From Arthrobacter_H rhombi (lineage in GTDB: Bacteria > Actinomycetota > Actinomycetes > Actinomycetales > Micrococcaceae): a stretch of DNA of 64,000 bases. Location of the stretch: assembly GCF_039526245.1 (NCBI RefSeq), contig NZ_BAAAIV010000012.1, forward strand, positions 186,001 to 250,000, read 5' to 3'. Shown in pieces: positions 56,364 to 64,000 of the stretch; positions within the stretch are counted from its first letter, which is position 1, and every line of letters starts with the position of its first letter. The position numbers and the translations under genes are program-made. Under the pieces are notes generated by a model, which was given only the letters and a program-made list of their open reading frames with translations, had not been told where the DNA came from and searched no databases.

Positions 56364-57704
56364 ATGGACCGCCAGCAGGAATTCGTGCTCAGGACCATCG
56401 AGGAACGTGACGTGCGTTTCGTGCGCATGTGGTTCACCGATGTCGTCGGATCGCTGAAGTCCGTCGCCCTGGCCCCGGCCGAGGTCGAGGGGGCGTTCGA
56501 GGAGGGACTGGGCTTCGACGGCTCCTCCATCGAGGGCCTCTCGCGGATCTACGAATCCGACATGCTGGCCCAGCCGGACCCCTCCACCTTCCAGATCCTG
56601 CCGTGGCGCGGGGAGATCGAACCCACGTCGCGGATGTTCTGCGACATCCTCACCCCGGACGGGGAGCCCTCGCCGGCGGATCCGCGGCATGTGCTCAAAC
56701 GCCAGCTCGCCGCCGCCGCCGACATGGGCTTCACCTGCTACACCCACCCCGAGGTCGAGTTCTACCTGCTGAAGTCCGATGACCTGGACGCCAACGGCGA
56801 GCCGAGCCCGGTGGACCATGGCGGCTACTTCGACCACGTGACCGGCGGCGTGGGCCAGGATTTCCGCCGTCGTGCAGTGACCATGCTCGAGGCGGTGGGG
56901 ATCTCGGTGGAATTCAGCCACCACGAGACAGGACCCGGCCAGAACGAGATCGACCTGCGCTACGCCGACGCCCTGCAGACGGCCGACAACATCATGACGT
57001 TCCGAACCGTGGTCAAGGAGGTCGCGCTGCAGCAGGGCATCTACGCGACGTTCATGCCCAAGCCGTTCTCCAGCCACCCCGGCTCCGGGATGCACACCCA
57101 CTTCTCGCTCTTCGAGGGCGACACCAACGCGTTCTTCGAGGCCGGGCAGGAGTACCAGCTCTCGCAGACCGCCCGGCAGTTCATCGCCGGGGTCCTGCAC
57201 CACGCCCCCGAATTCACCGCCGTGACGAACCAGTTCGTGAACTCCTACAAGCGGCTCTGGGGCGGGGGAGAGGCGCCCAGCCACCTCTCCTGGGGCCACA
57301 ACAACCGTTCGGCACTGGTCCGCGTGCCGCTGTACAAGCCGAACAAGGGCCAGTCGGCGCGGGTGGAGTACCGTGGCATCGACTCGGCGGCCAACCCCTA
57401 CCTGGCCTACGCCGTGATCCTGGGCGCCGGGCTGAAGGGCATCCAGGAGGGCTACGAGCTGCCGCCGGCCACCGACGACGACGTCTGGGGCCTCAGCGCC
57501 GCCGAACGCCGCGCCATGGGCCACGCCCCGCTGCCCGGTTCGCTGCATGACGCGATCCGCTCCATGGAGGACTCGGAACTGGTGGCCGACATCCTCGGCG
57601 AACAGGTCTTCGATTCGTTCCTGCGCAACAAGCAGGACGAATGGAACGAATACCGCCAATACGTCAGCCCCTTCGAGACCTCCCGCTACCTCGGCATCCT
57701 CTAG
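56364..57704 (+). CDS. glnA2: type I glutamine synthetase, GlnA2-like
   Basis: Glutamine synthetase fold; the 446-residue length and sequence match the GSI-alpha-like GlnA2 next to glnE in actinobacteria. Visible motifs include FDGSSIEGLSRI, the metal-binding PEVEFYLL, the ATP-site GPGQNEIDLRYADAL, KPFSSHPGSGMHTHFSL, NSYKRLWGGGEAPSH and EYRGIDSAANPYLAYAVIL. The tyrosine-containing NLYDLPPEE adenylylation loop of GSI-beta is absent (here GYELPPATDDDVW), so it is probably not a target of GlnE. In mycobacteria GlnA2 is non-essential. GlnE follows 10 bp on. Confidence 0.9.
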   Translation: MDRQQEFVLRTIEERDVRFVRMWFTDVVGSLKSVALAPAEVEGAFEEGLGFDGSSIEGLSRIYESDMLAQPDPSTFQILPWRGEIEPTSRMFCDILTPDGEPSPADPRHVLKRQLAAAADMGFTCYTHPEVEFYLLKSDDLDANGEPSPVDHGGYFDHVTGGVGQDFRRRAVTMLEAVGISVEFSHHETGPGQNEIDLRYADALQTADNIMTFRTVVKEVALQQGIYATFMPKPFSSHPGSGMHTHFSLFEGDTNAFFEAGQEYQLSQTARQFIAGVLHHAPEFTAVTNQFVNSYKRLWGGGEAPSHLSWGHNNRSALVRVPLYKPNKGQSARVEYRGIDSAANPYLAYAVILGAGLKGIQEGYELPPATDDDVWGLSAAERRAMGHAPLPGSLHDAIRSMEDSELVADILGEQVFDSFLRNKQDEWNEYRQYVSPFETSRYLGIL

Positions 57705-57714
57705 GGGGCACGCC

Positions 57715-60700
57715 GTGAGCCTGACCCGACAGCTGATCTCCGCGGGGTTCGACGACGTCGAGCGGGCCAAGCGGTTCCTGGCCGACGACGTGCTGGCCGA
57801 CGCCGACGAGGCGGCACTGCTCGCCGGACTGCGCGCCGCTGCCGACCCGGACCAGGCACTGTTGCTGCTGCTGCGCCTGGCCGAACAGGATCCGGCGCTC
57901 CTCGAACGCGTGCACGACGCCGGGGCAGCAGTTCCGGTGATGCGTTTCCTGGGTGCCTCCCAGGCCCTCGGCGACTTCCTGGTGCGCCACCCCGAACACC
58001 TGGACATCTTCGCGATGGACCCGGCAGGGCCCGCGCCAGAACCAGAGCCGGAACCCGCGGCGCAGGATGACGAACCCGCCGTCGTGCCCGGAACCGGCCT
58101 GGCGGTTCCCCCTGGGTGGACGGCGGTGCCCCCCGCGGTGCTGCGCGCCCACCTGCTGACTGCGGTCGGCGCCGATCCCGCTGCTGCAGCGCCGGTGGCC
58201 GCACACACCGGCAAGGACGGGTACTCCCGGTTGCGGGTGGCGTATCGGGCCGGCCTGGCCTGGCTGGCCCTGCGCGATGTCGAAGCCGACGACCCCTCGC
58301 TGGTGCTGCCGGTGGTCGCCGCCGAATTGGCCGACCTGGCCGGTGCCGCCGTCGACGCCGCGCTGGCCATCGCCCGGGCGGAAGCGGCGGAGCGCTTCGA
58401 CGCGGACGACGTCGCCGCCGTCCGCCTCGCCGTCATCGGCATGGGCAAATGCGGAGCCCGGGAACTGAACTACATTTCCGACGTCGACGTGATCTACGTG
58501 CACGCCGCCGAGGGGCTGGACGACGACCGGGCCGCCGAGATCGCCGCAACCCTGGCCGTGGGCATCGGGCGGGCCATCAACAGCCCCGGCCCCGAGCCGG
58601 CGCTGTGGGAGGTGGACGCGAACCTGCGGCCCGAGGGCAAGGACGGCGCCCTGTCCCGCACGCTGTCCTCCCATGTGGCCTACTACGACCGGTGGGCCCA
58701 GAGCTGGGAGTTCCAGGCGCTGCTGAAGGCGCGCTGCATCGCCGGCGACGCGGAGTTGGGGGTGGCCTACGAAGCTGCGGTCGCCCCGCTGATCTGGAAC
58801 TCCTCCGAACGCGACGGATTCGTGGAGTCGGTCCAGGGGATGCGCAAGCGGGTGCTGGCGAACATCTCCTCCGACGAGCTGGCCCGGCAGATCAAGCTGG
58901 GCCCGGGCGGGCTGCGCGATGTCGAGTTCACCGTCCAGCTGCTGCAACTGGTGCATGGGCGCATCGACGAGACGTTGCGGGTGCGCGATACGACCTCGGC
59001 CATCGCCGCGCTGAGCGCGGGGGGCTACATCGGCCGCGGCGACGCCGCCGACTTCGATGCCGCGTACCGCTACCTGCGGGTGTTGGAGCACCGGATCCAG
59101 TTGGTGAACCTGCGCCGGACCCACCTGATGCCGGTCAAGGAGGAGGCCCTGCGGGTGTTGTTCCGGGCCTCGCGCGGGCAGGCGGTCAGCGGGCGCAAAC
59201 CGGCAGAGGAACTCACCCGCCAATGGCAGAACACCAAGCGGTCGGTCCGCCGGCTCCACGAGGCGATCTTCTACCGGCCGCTGCTCGCCTCGGCCTCGAA
59301 CCTGTCCACCGACGAGGTGCGGCTCTCCCCGGCGGCGGCACAGGCACGCCTGGCGGCACTGGGGTACCTGGACCCGCAGGGGGCCATGCGCCACATCGAG
59401 GCCCTGACGTCGGGGGTGCGCCGCCGCGCCTCGCTGCAGCGCCAGCTGCTGCCCGTGTTGCTGGAATGGCTGGCCGACGGAGTGGACCCCGACGCCGGGC
59501 TGCTCGGTTTCCGCCGGTTGAGCGAGGCCCTGGGGGAGTCCCACTGGTATCTGGGCATGCTGCGCGACTCCAGCGCCGCCGCCGAACGGTTGTGCCATGT
59601 GCTCTCCGGCTCGCGGTTCATCACCGACCTGTTGGAGGTCTCCCCGGAGTCGGCGGCCTGGCTGGGCGATGACCGCGAACTGCGCCCGATGCCCTTCGAG
59701 CAGCTGTGGCAGGAGAATGCGGCGAAGCTCAAGCGGCACAAGAACCCCGAATCCGCGATGCGGCTGGTGCGGCTGAACCGCCGGCGGGAGATGCTGCGCG
59801 TTGCCCTGGCGGATTCGGCGAAGCTGATGGACCTCGACCAGATCGGCTTGGCCCTCTCGGACATCGACCGGGCGGCGGTCCTCGCCGCCTTGCGGGTGGC
59901 TGAGGACCACGAATTCGCCTCCACCGAACGCCTCACCGATCTGCTGGTGGTCGCAATGGGTCGCCAGGGCGGCCGCGAGATCGGCTACGGCTCCGACGCG
60001 GACGTGCTGTATGTCCACCGGCCGCGGGACGGCGCGGATGGCCAGGCGGCGCAGCAGCAGGCATTGCGGATCTTCGCCCATGTCGGCAAGCTGCTGACCC
60101 AGCCGTTGAAGCCGGCGGTCCTCGCCGAACCCAAGCTCGTGGTGGATGCTGCACTGCGCCCGGAGGGCAAGAACGGGCCGCTGGCCCGGTCGTTGGACTC
60201 GTACCGCGAGTACTACGACCGCTGGGCGCTGGTCTGGGAACGCCAGGCACTGCTGCGCGCCCGCCCGATGGCCGGCGACGATGACCTGGCCGCCGAATTC
60301 ATGACGCTGGTCGACGGGATCCGGTACGGGCGCGGCATCACCGCCGACGAAGTCCGGGAGGTCCGCAGGATCAAGGCCCGGGTGGAAGCCGAGCGGTTGC
60401 CGCGCGGCGCGGATTCCACCCGCCACGTCAAGCTCGGCCGCGGCGGACTCAGCGATGTCGAATGGCTGGTCCAGCTGCTGCAGCTCGAACACGCCCAGGA
60501 GCATCCCGCATTGCGGACCACCTCCACCCGGGAGGCCCTGGCGGCGCTGGCGCAGCTGGAGATCCTTCCGGCGGGAGACGTGGAGCTGCTGGACCGAGCC
60601 TGGTCGCTGGCCACCCGGATCCGCAGCGCCTCGGTGGCCTGCACCGGACGCGCCTCCGACGTGCTGCCACGGTCCTGGCGCGACATGGAAGCCGTCGCAC

Positions 60701-60825
60701 GCTGGTGCGGTTACCCGGCCGGCGGGGCCTCCGAGCTCGACAACGACTACCGCCGCGTCACGCGGAGGGCACGCAGCGTCTTCGAACGGCATTTCTACGG
60801 GTTCGAGGAAACCAGCCAGCATTGA
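57715..60825 (+). CDS. glnE: bifunctional glutamine synthetase adenylyltransferase/deadenylase
   Basis: Adds and removes AMP on GSI-beta glutamine synthetase in response to nitrogen status through PII. The 1036-residue protein has two nucleotidyltransferase domains: the N-terminal deadenylase half with D256-x-D258 (NYISDVDVIYVH) and the C-terminal adenylylase half with D761-x-D763 (YGSDADVLYVH), each followed by the RPEGKDG/RPEGKNG and LGPGGLRDVEFTVQ/LGRGGLSDVEWLVQ helical-bundle motifs. The GTG at 57715 follows AGGGGG. The adjacent GlnA2 lacks the target loop, so the substrate GlnA1 must lie elsewhere. Confidence 0.95.
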   Translation: MSLTRQLISAGFDDVERAKRFLADDVLADADEAALLAGLRAAADPDQALLLLLRLAEQDPALLERVHDAGAAVPVMRFLGASQALGDFLVRHPEHLDIFAMDPAGPAPEPEPEPAAQDDEPAVVPGTGLAVPPGWTAVPPAVLRAHLLTAVGADPAAAAPVAAHTGKDGYSRLRVAYRAGLAWLALRDVEADDPSLVLPVVAAELADLAGAAVDAALAIARAEAAERFDADDVAAVRLAVIGMGKCGARELNYISDVDVIYVHAAEGLDDDRAAEIAATLAVGIGRAINSPGPEPALWEVDANLRPEGKDGALSRTLSSHVAYYDRWAQSWEFQALLKARCIAGDAELGVAYEAAVAPLIWNSSERDGFVESVQGMRKRVLANISSDELARQIKLGPGGLRDVEFTVQLLQLVHGRIDETLRVRDTTSAIAALSAGGYIGRGDAADFDAAYRYLRVLEHRIQLVNLRRTHLMPVKEEALRVLFRASRGQAVSGRKPAEELTRQWQNTKRSVRRLHEAIFYRPLLASASNLSTDEVRLSPAAAQARLAALGYLDPQGAMRHIEALTSGVRRRASLQRQLLPVLLEWLADGVDPDAGLLGFRRLSEALGESHWYLGMLRDSSAAAERLCHVLSGSRFITDLLEVSPESAAWLGDDRELRPMPFEQLWQENAAKLKRHKNPESAMRLVRLNRRREMLRVALADSAKLMDLDQIGLALSDIDRAAVLAALRVAEDHEFASTERLTDLLVVAMGRQGGREIGYGSDADVLYVHRPRDGADGQAAQQQALRIFAHVGKLLTQPLKPAVLAEPKLVVDAALRPEGKNGPLARSLDSYREYYDRWALVWERQALLRARPMAGDDDLAAEFMTLVDGIRYGRGITADEVREVRRIKARVEAERLPRGADSTRHVKLGRGGLSDVEWLVQLLQLEHAQEHPALRTTSTREALAALAQLEILPAGDVELLDRAWSLATRIRSASVACTGRASDVLPRSWRDMEAVARWCGYPAGGASELDNDYRRVTRRARSVFERHFYGFEETSQH

Positions 60826-60882
60826 GTACGACGGCGGGGCCCCGCCTGGGGCCGGTCGTCACCGACGAGGAGAGTGGGAACC

Positions 60883-61212
60883 ATGCATGTGAGCAAGGCT
60901 GAACTGGACGAATTGGTGGCCGAACACCTGGAACGGGCCAAATCGTCACCGCATCGGCGCAGCGCCACCGCTGTCCTGAAGGATGGCCGTTTGCGCCAGA
61001 CGTTGATGGCCCTGGACGCCGGGTCCGAGCTCGCCGACCACTCCAAACCCGAGGCGGCCACGCTGCTGGTGTTGCACTGCTCCGTGACGGTCCGCTGGGC
61101 AGACGGTGAGCAGGAGGTGGGGCACGGCGGCCTGTTCGTCATCCCCGACGTCCTACACAACGTCGTGGCCGCCGAACCGGCTGCCTTCCTGCTGACCACC
61201 ATCGCCGGCTGA
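60883..61212 (+). CDS. single-domain cupin protein
   Basis: A 109-residue protein with a cupin barrel pattern (LRQTLMALDAGSELADHSKPEAATLLVLHCSVTVRWADGEQEV and GGLFVIPDVLHNVVAAEPAAFLL). Only part of the classical metal-binding set is visible (H53, H92), so catalysis is uncertain. GAGGAGA lies 9 bases before ATG 60883. No partner gene indicates a substrate; it follows glnE by 57 bp. Confidence 0.8.
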   Translation: MHVSKAELDELVAEHLERAKSSPHRRSATAVLKDGRLRQTLMALDAGSELADHSKPEAATLLVLHCSVTVRWADGEQEVGHGGLFVIPDVLHNVVAAEPAAFLLTTIAG

Positions 61213-61280
61213 CCGGGCCACCCATCTCCATTCCCCCTGCCACCCACCAGCTCACCAGGTACGACGACGATCCTGGCTGG

Positions 61281-61355
61281 GTGGATGTCCCTGCGGTGGA
61301 AGTCTCTGTAGTTGATGTCCCTCTAGTTGATTTCCCTCTAGGTGATGTCCCGGTA
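61281..61355. repeat. 15-bp tandem repeat, five units
   Basis: Five imperfect 15-bp units of the form GTTGATGTCCCTCTA lie head to tail (starts at 61281, 61296, 61311, 61326, 61341), with a decayed sixth unit. The period is a multiple of three, so both strands stay open, but no ribosome binding site supports translation. It ends about 78 bp before the HNH gene. Confidence 0.85.
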
Positions 61356-61432
61356 GTGGGCCATTCCGGGAGTAGGCCATCCCGGGTGGGGCACGGTTCC
61401 AAACTGTCGGTGGCGGCTGGCAGGGTGGAGTC

Positions 61433-63487
61433 ATGGAACAGGTTGCGGACCAGATCGAGGTCACCGGGTGGGGCATGACCCGGCTGGCCGGGTCGTCCGT
61501 GACCGGATCTGCGCGGCTGAAGGCCGCCGAGGCCTTGGCCCGGTTCGCCGAGGCCGAGAAGTTCCGGGCCGCAGCCATGCTGCATGACGAGGCCCAGCGT
61601 GCGGTCGAACCACGTCTGGAGGCGTTGGAGGGCCGTTCGGGGATGCAGATTTCCCTGCGCACGGGCCGGACGGTCCTCTTTGCTGCCACCGATAGTGCCG
61701 CCATGGAGATCGCCCTGGTGGCCGGACTGTCCCAGGGCCAGGCCCACCGCGTCCTGGACCAGGCGGAAACGCTGGTCATGGATACCCCCGAGGTCCTGGA
61801 GTCGCTGGCCCTGGGGCGCATCGGGGCCAGCCACGTGCAGCGCATCCTCGAGCACACCCGGCAGCTGGTGCCCGAACCCCTGCCCCTGCCGCCGGCGACG
61901 GCGGATGAGGCGACAAAGCAGGAATGGGAACGGGAGATGGCCCGGAGGGCAGCGAAAGCCCGGGCGGACCGCCGGGATTTCGGCGCGGACATGTTGGCGG
62001 CCGCCCCCGGCAAATCTCCGGCACAGCTGCGTGCCAGGGGTCGCCAGCTGCTGGAAAAGTACTACGGCGTCTCCTACACCCAGCGGTCCCGCACCGAGCT
62101 GCGGGACCGTCGGATCACCCTCGAGGAGGCCAACCACGGCATGACGTGGTTCTCGGGCTATCTCCCGACGGCCAGCTGCCAGGCCATCTTCTCCAAAATC
62201 GACAGCATGGCGCGCCTGCTCACGGCAGACCCCGACTCCGCAGCAGCGGTGGTCCAGGCGGCAGCCGCGGCAGGAAACGGCGAAACCGACCTTCAGGCCA
62301 TGGCTGACCCCGCCGAAGTCCGGACCCTGGACCAGCTGCGGGCCGACGTCTTCACCGACATGATGCTCAACGGTCCACGGGGCCAGGGACTGGAGACGGT
62401 CAACGCAGAGGTCTTCGTCGCCATCCCCTCCACCATGCTCCCGGGAACCCCCGGCGGACCGCTCGGTGGCGAGGAGACGGGCATTGACGGCCCGCCGCCT
62501 GCGCGTGGAACCGTCGGCGAGGACCTGCGGGGCGTTGGAGGCCTGGCCACCGCACAGCTGGCGCCGGGAGCGCCCGTACCCACCCTGCTCGGAGCCGGTC
62601 CCATCGACCAGGGCTCGGCGGCCCAGCTGATGACCGCCGCGAAGACCTGGTGGCGGTTGATCACCGACCCGATCACCGGAGCCATCCTGGAATTCGGCCA
62701 GGACCGGTACCGGCCCACGCCTGCCCAACGCGCCGCACTGCGGTTCCGGGATGGTGGATGCGCCACGCCCGGTTGCACCGGCCCGGCCCGGAACTGCGAG
62801 GTCGACCACACCAGGGAATGGCAGGACGGCGGCGGAACTGACATCGCCAACACCCAGCTCAGGTGCAAACGCTGCCACCGGCTGAAGTCCCTGGGGCTGA
62901 TCGAGGTGGAGCAGTGTGCCGGCGGAACGGTACTCGTCACGTCCCTGTTCGGCACCCAGCGTGTCGGGTACCCGGCCGCGCCTTGGGCCGTCGGCGGCGG
63001 GCAACAGTCGCTGGCACCTCCAGACCCTGCGGGCCTTCCGTCCCCGCCGATGGATCCGGATGCGGTCATTCCCAGCGCCTCCGCTCCGCAGCCCGGGGGA
63101 CCCGCCGACCCCGGGGTGGTGACGTTGACGCGGACAAGGTTCCTGACCACCCTCCAGTGGGAGCGTTGGCTCTGGAAGGACCTGGAGCCGAACGAACCCC
63201 GGGATCTGTATGGCACGGAGTCACGAAGGATCGAGTCGGACCGGTACCAGTCCCTGCAGATCAGCGAGTGGGGGCGCGTCCACGACGTACCGGACAGCTC
63301 GTGTGCGGACCCCGAACACGGCCGCTATGCGCGCAGCCGGTGGGGCAAGGCCACCCGGAAACGGCGCCTGAAACGCCTGGCCGGAGGATACGGCCCGCCG
63401 GTCATCCAGCGGCCCGATGACCGGGACAATCCCTGGGGCGGTGAACGGCCGCCGCTCCCGCCGACCCCGGATGAGCCTCCCTTTTAG
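61433..63487 (+). CDS. DUF222/HNH endonuclease (13E12 repeat family)
   Basis: A 684-residue protein of the actinobacterial DUF222-HNH family. The N-terminal DUF222 domain (about 1-410) is helical (KAAEALARFAEAEKFRAAAMLHDEAQR, GLSQGQAHRVLDQAETL), and the HNH motif lies at about residues 440-485 (GGCATPGCTGPARNCEVDHTREWQDGG, then LRCKRCHRLKSLG) with two CxxC-type zinc pairs and the catalytic His in VDHTREW. The last 190 residues are proline-rich and variable. Many copies occur in such genomes, so it is likely mobile or repeat-associated; the biological role is not established. GGTGGAGTC precedes the ATG. Confidence 0.88.
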   Translation: MEQVADQIEVTGWGMTRLAGSSVTGSARLKAAEALARFAEAEKFRAAAMLHDEAQRAVEPRLEALEGRSGMQISLRTGRTVLFAATDSAAMEIALVAGLSQGQAHRVLDQAETLVMDTPEVLESLALGRIGASHVQRILEHTRQLVPEPLPLPPATADEATKQEWEREMARRAAKARADRRDFGADMLAAAPGKSPAQLRARGRQLLEKYYGVSYTQRSRTELRDRRITLEEANHGMTWFSGYLPTASCQAIFSKIDSMARLLTADPDSAAAVVQAAAAAGNGETDLQAMADPAEVRTLDQLRADVFTDMMLNGPRGQGLETVNAEVFVAIPSTMLPGTPGGPLGGEETGIDGPPPARGTVGEDLRGVGGLATAQLAPGAPVPTLLGAGPIDQGSAAQLMTAAKTWWRLITDPITGAILEFGQDRYRPTPAQRAALRFRDGGCATPGCTGPARNCEVDHTREWQDGGGTDIANTQLRCKRCHRLKSLGLIEVEQCAGGTVLVTSLFGTQRVGYPAAPWAVGGGQQSLAPPDPAGLPSPPMDPDAVIPSASAPQPGGPADPGVVTLTRTRFLTTLQWERWLWKDLEPNEPRDLYGTESRRIESDRYQSLQISEWGRVHDVPDSSCADPEHGRYARSRWGKATRKRRLKRLAGGYGPPVIQRPDDRDNPWGGERPPLPPTPDEPPF

Positions 63488-63814
63488 CAAGCGCCGGCGG
63501 CCGGTGGGGAGGGGGACACGGGCCGCACAGCACGGAAGCCAGACACCGGCGGACCGGTGTCTGGCTTCGCGTCGTCGGTGCTAGGTCCTAGCAGCCGTAG
63601 TAGAGCTCGAAGTCTTTCGCTGTTATTGGGGGAGGTTGGATCATGCTGTTTCCCGCATGATTCCGGGGATATCAGTGTTGTCCGTCGATGACTCAAACAG
63701 TGCCTTTGTGGACCTGCTGCGGACTTTTTGCGGACTGACACTGTCGGAACGCTGGCGGTGGTGGCGGGTGTTTTCGGTGTCGGGGACTAGCAAGGCCAGC
63801 CCTTTAGGTCCGAT
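63488..63814. other. gene-free stretch with terminator and small repeats
   Basis: No gene is supported in this 327-bp stretch; the one frame (63484-63741, minus) has no ribosome binding site and low-complexity sequence. It contains the terminator at 63535-63568, an inverted repeat ATCATGC/GCATGAT (63640-63646 and 63655-63661) and a direct repeat TGCGGACT at 63718-63725 and 63729-63736. Confidence 0.5.
63535..63568. terminator. perfect hairpin after the HNH gene
   Basis: A 15-bp perfect stem (GAAGCCAGACACCGG and complement) with a CGGA loop starts 47 bases after the HNH stop. No long T-tract follows. Confidence 0.7.
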
Positions 63815-64000
63815 TCATTGTTCCTCATCTGGCCTCGCGACTAGCGCCTCGCGGATGCCACTAACAGACGTTTTCAATTCAAGAATGGACTTGCGAATGA
63901 GAGCCAGGCTGCCCTCTCCCTCAGACGTGGATCCACGCCAGTCATTCATGTCTACCGAATACGATAATTCCGGAATGGGCCCGAACGGTCCATCAGCGTT
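63815..64000 (-). CDS. C-terminal end of an unidentified protein, cut by the window edge
   Basis: On the minus strand an open frame runs in from the window edge for 61 codons and stops at 63815-63817. The end of the product is charged and helical (SLALIRKSILELKTSVSGIR, then EALVARPDEEQ), which looks like a real C-terminus with a short coiled coil. The family cannot be named from this fragment. The region is less GC-rich than the core genes before it. Confidence 0.5.
   Translation of the reverse strand, partial: NADGPFGPIPELSYSVDMNDWRGSTSEGEGSLALIRKSILELKTSVSGIREALVARPDEEQ

Noticed and set aside
57664..60822. 1052-codon minus-strand open frame
   Set aside because: Antisense of glnE, a result of high GC at third positions; glnE has all its motifs on the plus strand.
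60833..60846. GGCGGGGCCCCGCC palindrome after glnE
   Set aside because: With no spacer it makes a poor hairpin and such GC palindromes are common at this base composition.
61281..61355. Possible CRISPR array
   Set aside because: Units are directly adjacent 15-mers without spacers and no cas genes are present.
61281..61478. Small frame starting in the 15-bp repeat
   Set aside because: The frame is open only because the repeat period is divisible by three; no ribosome binding site.
63484..63741. 85-codon minus-strand frame
   Set aside because: Low-complexity, no ribosome binding site, and it spans the HNH terminator.

Overview
This window is a high-GC actinobacterial chromosome segment, most likely from the Micrococcaceae (Arthrobacter-like). 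The evidence is the mtrAB-lpqB-hpf-secA order, a complete mraZ-to-divIVA division and cell wall (dcw) cluster that uses SepF and lacks ftsA, a large NAD-dependent glutamate dehydrogenase, glnA2-glnE, a polyphosphate glucokinase, and frequent GTG starts. MurE carries DDPH where meso-diaminopimelate enzymes carry DNPR, which fits the L-lysine peptidoglycan of that family.

Layout. 1-10317: two-component system mtrA-mtrB with lipoprotein lpqB, a ComF-type phosphoribosyltransferase, ribosome hibernation factor hpf, a YcaQ/AlkX-type DNA glycosylase and secA. 10314-14437: a small poorly described island with an Rv3235-like protein and a LysM membrane protein on the minus strand, then an unknown protein with a possible Sm-like fold, an SAF-domain (CpaB-like) membrane protein and a MinD/CpaE-like ATPase on the plus strand. 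14498-20800: gdh, almost fused to a PdtaS-like histidine kinase. 20885-25953: a four-LysM lytic transglycosylase, an Rv2175c-like DNA-binding protein, a polyprenyl synthase, dinB and a DUF3040 membrane protein.

26357-45980 is the dcw cluster: mraZ, rsmH, ftsL, ftsI, murE, murF, mraY, murD, ftsW, murG, murC, ftsQ, ftsZ, pgeF, yggS, sepF, yggT, divIVA. Most neighbours overlap by 4 bp (ATGA or GTGA), suggesting translational coupling from murF to ftsQ. ftsZ and divIVA have their own promoter regions. 46077-53307: lspA, rluD, dnaE, hisD, nrdR. 53347-61212: ppgK and map (minus), a 62-residue SPOR-like protein, panB (minus), glnA2, glnE and a cupin. 61281-64000: a 15-bp tandem repeat, a DUF222/HNH (13E12-type) protein, a strong terminator and the C-terminal end of an unidentified minus-strand gene.

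Most of the window is conserved core. The most interesting signals are regulatory DNA: a 21-bp palindrome upstream of ftsZ, a 19-bp palindrome upstream of the DUF3040 gene, a three-box MraZ operator inside the mraZ promoter, and several start codons exactly 6-7 nt after a TANNNT box (predicted leaderless mRNAs). The SAF/MinD/LysM island is the best candidate for an undescribed system. No CRISPR array, tRNA, rRNA, insertion sequence or prophage was seen.
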